DNA from: an uncultured Clostridia bacterium
GTDB lineage: Bacteria > Bacillota > Clostridia > Christensenellales > Borkfalkiaceae
DNA length: 5,501 nucleotides
Direction of reading: 5' to 3'
Assembly (NCBI GenBank): GCA_946624395.1
Contig: CAMORY010000072.1
Span: 1-5,501 of the forward strand
Shown: positions 1 to 4,517 of the stretch, piece by piece
How the letters are laid out: the number at the start of each line of letters is the position of its first letter
Position numbering within the stretch: position 1 is the stretch's first letter
Made by a program: the position numbers and the translations under genes
The notes under the pieces: model-generated
Database searches by the model: none
What the model was told of the DNA's origin: nothing
The model's input: the letters and a program-made list of their open reading frames with translations, nothing else

Positions 1-300
1 AAATACGCAAAATCGGGCGGAAGTCTCACCGTTTATTTAAAAGGGGAACTCGACGAGTTTTCCGCAGCCAGCGCGAGAGACGTGCTCGATAAACTGATTT
101 TAGACAATATAAATTCCGAACGTATAGTCTTTGACCTTTCCGATATAACGTTTATGGACAGTACGGGAATAGGCTTACTTATCGGCAGGTATAAAAAGAT
201 AAAACAGTTTAATAAACGCGCGTACATAACGGGTGCGAACGTAGCCACCGAAAAAGTGATACAACTTGCGGGGCTTTATAATATAATGCCAAAATTTTAA
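1..300 (+). CDS. spoIIAA: Anti-sigma-F factor antagonist SpoIIAA (5' end missing)
   Basis: This is the STAS-domain protein that frees sigma-F in the forespore by binding the anti-sigma factor SpoIIAB. Its frame is open from the first base of the window, so the start lies upstream; comparison with the Bacillus protein suggests only about five residues are lost. The 99 visible residues include the early strand motif GELD (visible residues 15-18) and the phosphorylation loop FMDSTGIG (51-58). The serine at visible residue 54 (nt 160-162) aligns with Ser58 of Bacillus SpoIIAA, the residue phosphorylated by SpoIIAB; the next residue is Thr where Bacillus has Ser. The protein ends at LYNIMPKF, about 15 residues earlier than in Bacillus. 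A GTG at 82 is in frame but lies inside the domain, so it is not the true start. spoIIAB follows after 16 nt. Identity is secure from both sequence and context. Confidence 0.95.
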   Translation, partial: KYAKSGGSLTVYLKGELDEFSAASARDVLDKLILDNINSERIVFDLSDITFMDSTGIGLLIGRYKKIKQFNKRAYITGANVATEKVIQLAGLYNIMPKF

Positions 301-316
301 TTCAGGGTGAATATAA

Positions 317-748
317 ATGAAAACAGATTATTTTAAGATGACTTTTTCATCGCTATCTACTAACGAAGCGTTTGCGCGTTCGGTAGTGGGAGTATATGCG
401 TTAAGGCTTAATCCGTCGGTTTCCGAAATAAGCGACATAAAGACCGCAGTAAGCGAAGCGGCAACAAATTCCATAGTGCACGGGTATCCCGATTCCGTCG
501 GCGAAATAACACTCGAAGGGTACGTCGACGGCGACGTTTTACATATAAACGTTTTCGACGAAGGCGTCGGAATCGAAAACGTAGACGCCGCCCTTGAGCC
601 GTTTTATACGACAAAAAGCGAAGAAGAGCGTTCGGGTATGGGCTTTACCATAATGAAAAGTTTTATGGACGAAGTTCACGTCGTTTCTGAAAAGGGCAAG
701 GGCACGAAAGTTTATATGTTAAAAAAATTAGGAATCGACGCAAAATAA
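317..748 (+). CDS. spoIIAB: Anti-sigma-F factor / serine kinase SpoIIAB
   Basis: SpoIIAB binds and inhibits sigma-F, and phosphorylates SpoIIAA using ATP. The 143-residue product is close to the 146 of Bacillus subtilis and carries the GHKL (HATPase_c) ATP-binding motifs in order. The N box is EAATNSIVHGY (residues 47-57), with Glu47 as the presumed catalytic base and Asn51 as the Mg ligand. The G1 box is DEGVGI (81-86) and the G2 box is ERSGMGFTIM (104-113). Arg21 in the N-terminal FAR motif matches Arg20 of Bacillus SpoIIAB, which contacts both sigma-F and SpoIIAA. The ATG at 317 is preceded by AGGGTGA (304-310) at a 6-nt spacing, which supports this start. The gene lies between spoIIAA and sigF in the usual order, so translation in stoichiometric amounts from one mRNA is expected. 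No missing key residues were seen. Confidence 0.97.
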   Translation: MKTDYFKMTFSSLSTNEAFARSVVGVYALRLNPSVSEISDIKTAVSEAATNSIVHGYPDSVGEITLEGYVDGDVLHINVFDEGVGIENVDAALEPFYTTKSEEERSGMGFTIMKSFMDEVHVVSEKGKGTKVYMLKKLGIDAK

Positions 749-754
749 AAAACT

Positions 755-1477
755 ATGCTTGTTCAGGACGAATTACTTGAGAACCTAAGAAAAGCAAAGC
801 AAGGAGATAGCGCGGCAAAAAGCGTAATATTTACCGAAAACACACCGCTTTTAAAAAGTATAATACGCCGTTTTACGGGTAAAGGCATAGAATACGACGA
901 CTTGTACCAGATTGCCTGTATCGGCTTTTTAAAGGCAATAAATAACTTTGACGAAAGTTTCGGGGTAAAGTTTTCCACGTACACCGTGCCGATGGTAATA
1001 GGCGAAATAAAACGGTATATGCGCGATAACGGCGCGATAAAGGTGTCGAGAACGCTAAAAATACTCGCAAATAAAATCAATAAATATATAGACGGGTATC
1101 AGACGGAAAACAACGTGCCGCCGAGCGTGGAAAATATCGCCAAAGAGTTCGGTATAACCGAAGACGAAGTGGTTGTCGCCATGGATAGCGCGCGTATGCC
1201 CGTGTCCATTTTCGATAAATTCGACGACGAAGACGACGGTGCGGAACTTATCGACAAGTTGTCCTGTACGGACGGGGAAGAAAAAATACTCGATAAAATC
1301 CATATTTCGAATATAATCGAAAAATTAAACGAACGGGAACGTAAAATAATAGTTATGCGGTTTTTCCGCGACAGAACGCAGACGGAAATCGCGGAAGCGC
1401 TTGGCGTTTCGCAAGTTCAAGTGTCGCGCCTTGAAAACAGGATAATAGATAAAATAAGAAAGGAATACGACGCGTAA
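755..1477 (+). CDS. sigF: Forespore RNA polymerase sigma factor sigma-F
   Basis: Sigma-F directs the first forespore-specific transcription after asymmetric division. The product has 240 residues (Bacillus about 255) and the sigma-70 group 3 layout. Region 2 runs from about residue 46 to 92, with the core-binding stretch DLYQIACIGFLKAI (49-62), followed by FSTYTVPMVIGEIKRYMRDN (73-92) for -10 recognition and melting. Region 3 is at about 100-150, then an acidic linker (DDEDDG). Region 4 has a helix-turn-helix at 208-228 containing GVSQVQVSRLE. The region 2 block is close to that of both sigma-F and sigma-G; position directly after spoIIAB makes sigma-F the call. The ATG lies 6 nt after the spoIIAB stop with no Shine-Dalgarno at normal spacing (the nearest purine run, AGGAA, is 20 nt upstream), so translational coupling to spoIIAB is likely. 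A strong terminator follows. Confidence 0.96.
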   Translation: MLVQDELLENLRKAKQGDSAAKSVIFTENTPLLKSIIRRFTGKGIEYDDLYQIACIGFLKAINNFDESFGVKFSTYTVPMVIGEIKRYMRDNGAIKVSRTLKILANKINKYIDGYQTENNVPPSVENIAKEFGITEDEVVVAMDSARMPVSIFDKFDDEDDGAELIDKLSCTDGEEKILDKIHISNIIEKLNERERKIIVMRFFRDRTQTEIAEALGVSQVQVSRLENRIIDKIRKEYDA

Positions 1478-1494
1478 TTTAATAAAATAAGCAG

Positions 1495-1520
1495 AGCGAC
1501 CGAAATTTCGGTCGCTTTTT
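1495..1520 (+). terminator. Intrinsic terminator after sigF
   Basis: The 11-base arm AGCGACCGAAA (1495-1505) is followed immediately by its exact reverse complement (1506-1516), and the hairpin runs into TTTTT (1516-1520). In practice the stem would be about 9 bp with an AATT loop. It lies 17 nt after the sigF stop and should end the spoIIA transcript. Confidence 0.93.
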
Positions 1521-1521
1521 C

Positions 1522-1550
1522 GTATATATAAAATCCGTTTACCCATATTA
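1522..1550 (+). promoter_or_regulatory. Sigma-G-type promoter for the spoVA genes
   Basis: A -35 element GTATA (1522-1526) and a -10 element CATATTA (1544-1550) are separated by 17 nt. This matches the Bacillus sigma-G consensus (GHATR, 17-18 nt, CATWHTA) at every position. Transcription would start near 1557, giving spoVAC a leader of about 90 nt. The -35 box begins 2 nt after the T run of the sigF terminator, so the two signals are almost fused. In Bacillus the spoVA operon is transcribed by sigma-G, so the assignment fits the genes downstream. Sigma-F recognises a similar -35 and might also read this site weakly. The match is seen in sequence; use by sigma-G is inferred. Confidence 0.78.
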
Positions 1551-1646
1551 GAACTGTGATGAGAAAAATAACAGATATTGCATATCTTAAAAATTCCGAC
1601 GAACGCGAAAGTTTTGTAAAACCGTTCGTAAAAAAGGAGTATAGAA

Positions 1647-2108
1647 ATGAAAAACAGTGAAAATTTTATAAACGACAATTACTTAAACTACGTTAAAGCG
1701 GTGTCGCCGAAGACCAACGAAAAGCGTTCGCTTATCCGCGCGTTCTTTGTCGGCGGGCTTATCTGCTCTATAGGGCAAGGCATAAGGTATCTGTTTCAGT
1801 ACGCGGCGGGATTAGAAGGCGACGAGCTTGCGGCGTACGTTTCCGCGGTTTTAATCTTTTTGGGCGCTTTTTTAACGGGGCTTGGCGTGTACGACAGAAT
1901 AGGTAAGTTTGCAGGCGGCGGTTCGATAGTGCCTATAACGGGATTTGCCAACTCCGTTGTGTCGCCCGCGATAGAGTTTAAAACCGAAGGCTATATATAC
2001 GGTGTGGCGGCAAAAATGTTCGTTATCGCAGGACCGATTATAGTGTTCGGCGTGTTCGGTAGCGTGGTCGTAGGTCTACTGTATTTCGGAATTTTCAATA
2101 TTTTTTAA
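1647..2108 (+). CDS. spoVAC: Stage V sporulation protein SpoVAC
   Basis: SpoVAC is an integral membrane component of the SpoVA system, which carries dipicolinic acid (Ca-DPA) across the inner forespore membrane. Bacillus SpoVAC has been shown to behave as a mechanosensitive channel. The product has 153 residues (Bacillus about 150): a hydrophilic N-terminus to about residue 28, then hydrophobic segments at roughly 31-52, 62-82, 91-108 and 117-150. The family signature FAGGGSIVPITGFANSVV (88-105) and the following SPAIEFKTEGYIYGVAAKMF (106-125) are intact. The ATG at 1647 has a strong ribosome binding site AAGGAG (1634-1639) at 7-nt spacing, which decides the start. It is first in a three-gene set with spoVAD (10 nt downstream) and spoVAE. 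The promoter at 1522-1550 predicts forespore expression under sigma-G. Confidence 0.96.
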   Translation: MKNSENFINDNYLNYVKAVSPKTNEKRSLIRAFFVGGLICSIGQGIRYLFQYAAGLEGDELAAYVSAVLIFLGAFLTGLGVYDRIGKFAGGGSIVPITGFANSVVSPAIEFKTEGYIYGVAAKMFVIAGPIIVFGVFGSVVVGLLYFGIFNIF

Positions 2109-2118
2109 GGAGTAAACT

Positions 2119-3102
2119 ATGAGAACGGTATTTTTTAAAAATAAACCCGCGATAATTGCCGCTTCGTCTGTCGGCGGACCTAAAGAGAGCGCGGGCAATA
2201 TAGGCGAATATTTAGAAGTAAAATCCGACGACGACACTTTCGGCGAAAAGACCTTTGAAAAAGCCGAAAAAAAGATGCTTTATACGGCAATCGGGAACGG
2301 CATAAAAAACGCGCGTAAAAACGTTTCGGAAATAGACGCGATAATCGCGGGGGACTTATTAGACCAGATAATTTCCGCCACCTTTTCGGCGCGGAATTTC
2401 GATTCGGGCTATCTCGGCGTGTATAACGCCTGCGCGACTTTTACCGAAGCGATAACGCTTGGCGCAACCTTTATTAACGGCGGGCATTTAAACAGCGTGG
2501 TATGCGGCACGAGCAGCCACTTTTCTTCCGCCGAACGGCAGTACAGATATCCTTTGGAATTAGGTTGTACCCGCCCGCCGCAGGCGCAGTGGACGATAAC
2601 GGGCGCGGGCGCGTGCGTGATAGGTATGGGCGAAGGTCCTAAAGTCGTTTCGGCAACAATCGGCAGGGTAATAGATTTCGGCGTGGTAGACGTAAACAAT
2701 ATGGGCGCGGCGATGGCGCCCGCCGCCGCGGACACACTTTACACGTATTTTAAAGAAACGGGCACAAACCCCGAAGATTACGACGTGATAGCAAGCGGCG
2801 ATTTGGGCGCGCTCGGTTCTACGCTTTTACAAGACCTTATCTGGCAGAAAGGCTACGATATAAGCCGCAACCATACCGACTGCGGGAAAATGGTATACAC
2901 TATGAACGAAAAAGAATATCAGGGCGGAAGCGGCGCGGGCTGTTCTTCTATGGTGTTCTGTTCTTATTTTTATAAACGACTGCGCGAGAAAAAAATCAAG
3001 AAAATGCTTTTGATGTCCACGGGCGCGCTGCTGTCTTCGCTTTCTTCGCAACAGGGCGAAAGTATACCGGGGATAGCGCATTTAGTCAGTATCGAGTGTT
3101 AA
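2119..3102 (+). CDS. spoVAD: Stage V sporulation protein SpoVAD (DPA-binding, thiolase-fold)
   Basis: SpoVAD is the soluble, membrane-associated SpoVA component. The Bacillus protein binds dipicolinic acid in vitro and has the fold of thiolase/ketoacyl synthase enzymes. The 327-residue product (Bacillus about 338) shows the family landmarks: AGDLLDQ (77-83), a cysteine at 105 in YNACATF at the place of the thiolase nucleophile, TSSHFSSAERQYRYP (131-145), a central AMAPAAAD segment, DCGKMVY, GGSGAGCSS and a C-terminal ESIPGIAH. The N-terminus is a little shorter than in Bacillus but already contains GGPKES (19-24). The ribosome binding site AAGGAG (2107-2112) overlaps the spoVAC stop codon and sits 6 nt before the ATG, so the two genes are tightly linked. 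Whether the fold has any catalytic activity is not known; a ligand-binding role is the accepted view. Confidence 0.97.
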   Translation: MRTVFFKNKPAIIAASSVGGPKESAGNIGEYLEVKSDDDTFGEKTFEKAEKKMLYTAIGNGIKNARKNVSEIDAIIAGDLLDQIISATFSARNFDSGYLGVYNACATFTEAITLGATFINGGHLNSVVCGTSSHFSSAERQYRYPLELGCTRPPQAQWTITGAGACVIGMGEGPKVVSATIGRVIDFGVVDVNNMGAAMAPAAADTLYTYFKETGTNPEDYDVIASGDLGALGSTLLQDLIWQKGYDISRNHTDCGKMVYTMNEKEYQGGSGAGCSSMVFCSYFYKRLREKKIKKMLLMSTGALLSSLSSQQGESIPGIAHLVSIEC

Positions 3103-3118
3103 AAGGAAAGGGTGAATT

Positions 3119-3487
3119 ATGGATATATTTTTAATGTTTTTAAAAGTCTTTGCGGTGGGCGGTGCGATTTGCACGCTCGCGCAACTGCTTATCAATTATA
3201 CTAAAATCACCGCGGGCAAAATTCTCGTGTATTTTCTTATAGCGGGGCTTGTTCTTCAGACCTTCGGCGTGTATCAGTATTTAGTCGATTTTGCGGGGGC
3301 TGGGGCGACCGTGCCTATATCGGGGTTCGGTTATCTTCTTGCTAAAGGCGCTATGGAAGGCGCTAAAAAGGGGCTGTTTGACGCGATAACGGGCGGCATT
3401 ACCGCCGCGGGTATGGGGATTACTGCGGCAATCGTATTCGGGCATCTGTTCGCGCTTATTTTCAAGTCAAAATCCAAAAAGAACTGA
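3119..3487 (+). CDS. spoVAE: Stage V sporulation protein SpoVAE (SpoVAEb type)
   Basis: This small membrane protein of the SpoVAC/SpoVAE family is the third component of the DPA uptake system. The 122 residues form hydrophobic segments at roughly 3-25, 35-56, 60-80 and 89-115, ending in a lysine-rich tail (KSKSKKN). The signature FAGAGATVPISGFG (58-71) closely parallels FAGGGSIVPITGF in SpoVAC, so the two proteins are paralogues. The length and single domain fit the short SpoVAEb form, not the longer SpoVAEa. The ATG at 3119 is preceded by a purine-rich stretch with AAGGA (11-nt spacing) and GGGTGA (3110-3115, 3-nt spacing). The gene ends in tandem in-frame stops, TGA TAA (3485-3490). No spoVAA, spoVAB, spoVAEa or spoVAF neighbour is present, so this is the reduced C-D-E arrangement known from clostridia. 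No obvious terminator lies between it and yunB. Confidence 0.94.
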   Translation: MDIFLMFLKVFAVGGAICTLAQLLINYTKITAGKILVYFLIAGLVLQTFGVYQYLVDFAGAGATVPISGFGYLLAKGAMEGAKKGLFDAITGGITAAGMGITAAIVFGHLFALIFKSKSKKN

Positions 3488-3491
3488 TAAT

Positions 3492-3520
3492 TCATAAATT
3501 TACGGTGCGCCGCATAATCT
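3492..3520 (+). promoter_or_regulatory. Possible sigma-E-like promoter for yunB
   Basis: TCATAAA (3492-3498) and CATAATCT (3513-3520) are 14 nt apart. Against the Bacillus sigma-E consensus (KMATATT, about 14 nt, CATACAHT) they match 5 of 7 and 6 of 8 positions. The predicted start is around 3526-3528, which is the yunB ATG itself. Bacillus yunB belongs to the sigma-E regulon, which favours the idea, but the match is imperfect and the only support is position. Confidence 0.4.
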
Positions 3521-3526
3521 CTAATT

Positions 3527-4207
3527 ATGATAGAGTGTACCGAGGAAAATATATATTATAAAACTTTCAGAGTTAAAAACCGCAAAAAACGACGCTTAAA
3601 GCGGTTTTTGATTTTTACAGCGATAATTTTATGCGTCGGAATACTGTTCTATCACGTAAACGGCGCGGTTTTTACTTTAGTTTCCGGAATTTGCGAAGAC
3701 TACGCGTATTCCGCGTCGCTTTCTTCTATAAACGAAGCGGTTATAACGTCGCTTAACGAAGAACTGAAATACAGCGATTTAATTACGATAGAAAAGAACA
3801 ACGACGGCGACATTTCGCTTATGAGTGCCGACGCGCTGAAAATAAATTCCATAAGCAGAACGGTAGCGGGGAAAACGGAAGAAATATTAAAAAACAAACT
3901 ATCAAGCGGTATACCCGTACCGCTTTTTGCGTTTACGGGCATAAAACTCGCTTCGGGGTTCGGTCCTAACGTAGACTATTACGCTATAACCGTAGTGGGC
4001 GTGAACTGCGGGTTTGACGGAAAATTCGTATCGGTCGGGATAAACCAAACGCTCCACTCGCTATATATAAAGGTGGACTGCAAGGTAGACATTGAGTTTC
4101 TATACAAAAAGCGCAGTTTTAACTGCGCTTCGGAAGTTTTGGTCAGCGAAGCGGTTTTGGTCGGCAAAGTGCCCGAAACGTATCTAAAAGGCGCATTATT
4201 CAGATAA
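3527..4207 (+). CDS. yunB: Sporulation protein YunB
   Basis: YunB is a conserved sporulation protein of unknown biochemical role; in Bacillus it is made in the mother cell under sigma-E. The 226-residue product (Bacillus about 254) has a basic N-terminal stretch (residues 17-26) and one membrane segment at about 27-49, predicting an N-in anchor with the rest outside the membrane. Family marks are the GIPVPLFAFTG-like segment (128-138), GFGP, the highly typical GINQTLHSLYIKV (171-183) and the C-terminal block SEAVLVGKVPETY (207-219). The reading frame has a stop 12 nt upstream of the ATG at 3527 and no other usable start nearby, yet there is no Shine-Dalgarno sequence, so initiation may be leaderless. 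The gene follows spoVAE after 39 nt, and the pheS promoter begins 5 nt after its stop. Three inverted repeats lie inside it (listed separately). Confidence 0.9.
   Translation: MIECTEENIYYKTFRVKNRKKRRLKRFLIFTAIILCVGILFYHVNGAVFTLVSGICEDYAYSASLSSINEAVITSLNEELKYSDLITIEKNNDGDISLMSADALKINSISRTVAGKTEEILKNKLSSGIPVPLFAFTGIKLASGFGPNVDYYAITVVGVNCGFDGKFVSVGINQTLHSLYIKVDCKVDIEFLYKKRSFNCASEVLVSEAVLVGKVPETYLKGALFR
3575..3609 (+). repeat. Inverted repeat near the start of yunB, terminator-like
   Basis: AAAAACCGC (3575-3583) and its perfect reverse complement GCGGTTTTT (3601-3609) flank a 17-nt spacer, and the second arm is followed by GATTTTT. The 9-bp stem has A and T runs at its base, as in bidirectional terminators, although only four pairs are G-C. 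It lies 88 nt after the spoVAE stop, inside the codons for the basic stretch and membrane segment of YunB. The structure is seen in sequence; termination is only a possibility. Confidence 0.4.
3904..3928 (+). repeat. Terminator-like hairpin within yunB
   Basis: AAGCGGTA (3904-3911) and TACCGCTT (3918-3925) form a perfect 8-bp stem with a 6-nt loop, and the second arm runs into five consecutive T residues (3924-3928). This is the form of a short intrinsic terminator, but it lies mid-gene at codons 127-134 of yunB, where active translation would normally prevent it from acting. Confidence 0.4.
4109..4130 (+). repeat. Perfect 10-bp inverted repeat within yunB
   Basis: AAGCGCAGTT (4109-4118) and AACTGCGCTT (4121-4130) are exact reverse complements separated by TT; a folded RNA would have about 9 pairs and a 4-nt loop. 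The next bases are CGGAAGTTTT, so the T run is displaced from the stem. It is the third such structure in yunB. Confidence 0.4.
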
Positions 4208-4211
4208 ACGC

Positions 4212-4241
4212 TTGACAATAACGTATAAAAGGGGGTATAAT
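4212..4241 (+). promoter_or_regulatory. Sigma-A promoter for the pheS T-box leader
   Basis: TTGACA (4212-4217) and TATAAT (4236-4241) are both perfect consensus hexamers, separated by 18 nt. Transcription should begin near 4248, just before Stem I of the T-box. The -35 box begins 5 nt after the yunB stop codon, so no terminator separates the two genes. Confidence 0.92.
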
Positions 4242-4247
4242 AAAAAA

Positions 4248-4496
4248 AACGTTGAAGAAGACAGACGAAAACAAGGCTGAATATAGAGAGAAAAACCCGC
4301 GGGCTGAAAGGTTTTTTATTTAAGCGTTTTCGGTATTCACTTCGAAGTTGCGCGGCAGAAAGTAAGCAGATTGCAAATAAGTAGGTCTCGTCGGGCGTTT
4401 CCCGTTATAGAAATTTCAAGGCTCTTAAAGTTTAAGAGTGAATTAGGTGGTACCGCGTTCATAACGCCCTATTTTAGGGGCGTTTTATTTTTTATT
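4248..4496 (+). promoter_or_regulatory. T-box riboswitch, phenylalanine-specific (UUC)
   Basis: This leader senses uncharged tRNA-Phe and lets transcription reach pheS only when phenylalanine charging is low. Stem I has a base helix GAAG (4254-4257) with CTTC (4340-4343), and a helix CGAAAAC (4266-4272) with GTTTTCG (4326-4332). Between them lies the specifier loop, with UUC at 4336-4338 followed by the usual purine A. The distal arm has AGAGAG (4285-4290), AAAAACC (4291-4297) pairing with GGTTTTT (4310-4316), and the GCTGAAAG loop side. Further hairpins are CGGG/CCCG (4392-4404) and CTCTTAAA/TTTAAGAG (4422-4438). The T-box AGGTGGTACCGCG (4445-4457) folds as the antiterminator: TAGG (4444-4447) with CCTA (4468-4471), a 7-nt bulge UGGUACC (4448-4454), and GCGTT (4455-4459) with AACGC (4463-4467). 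The variable U4451 pairs with discriminator A73, as expected for tRNA-Phe. Confidence 0.97.
4463..4494 (+). terminator. T-box attenuator terminator
   Basis: AACGCCCT (4463-4470) pairs with GGGGCGTT (4477-4484), including one U-G pair, around a 6-nt loop, followed by a T-rich tail (4483-4493, one A). The left arm is also the right arm of the antiterminator, so the two structures exclude each other. It may also stop read-through from yunB. Confidence 0.93.
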
Positions 4497-4497
4497 A

Positions 4498-4504
4498 TAG
4501 GAGA
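4498..4504 (+). promoter_or_regulatory. Ribosome binding site of pheS, long spacing
   Basis: TAGGAGA is the only good Shine-Dalgarno match, but its GGAG core is 14 nt from the ATG at 4518. An in-frame ATT at 4509 would have 5-nt spacing and add three residues, but ATT starts are rare. The ATG is preferred because the protein then begins like other PheS proteins. Confidence 0.6.
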
Positions 4505-4517
4505 ATTTATTACTCAA

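Noticed and set aside
82..300. A GTG at 82 as the start of a 72-residue gene
   Set aside because: The same frame is open to the window edge and encodes the N-terminal part of the SpoIIAA STAS domain (GELD), so the gene starts upstream of the window.
408..614. Minus-strand open frame of 68 codons opposite spoIIAB, very rich in arginine
   Set aside because: It is the complement of GC-rich codons of a clear spoIIAB gene; the composition is low in complexity and no ribosome binding site or family resemblance was seen.
2705..2732. GC-rich near-palindromic stretch in spoVAD
   Set aside because: It encodes the conserved AMAPAAAD segment; the alanine GCG/GCC codons explain the self-complementarity.
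2409..2735. Minus-strand open frame of 108 codons opposite spoVAD
   Set aside because: It lies wholly within a well-conserved gene and its product resembles no family; it reflects the codon use of the other strand.
3392..3406. Small hairpin GGCGG/CCGCC in spoVAE
   Set aside because: The stem has only 5 bp, no T run follows, and glycine/alanine codons explain it.
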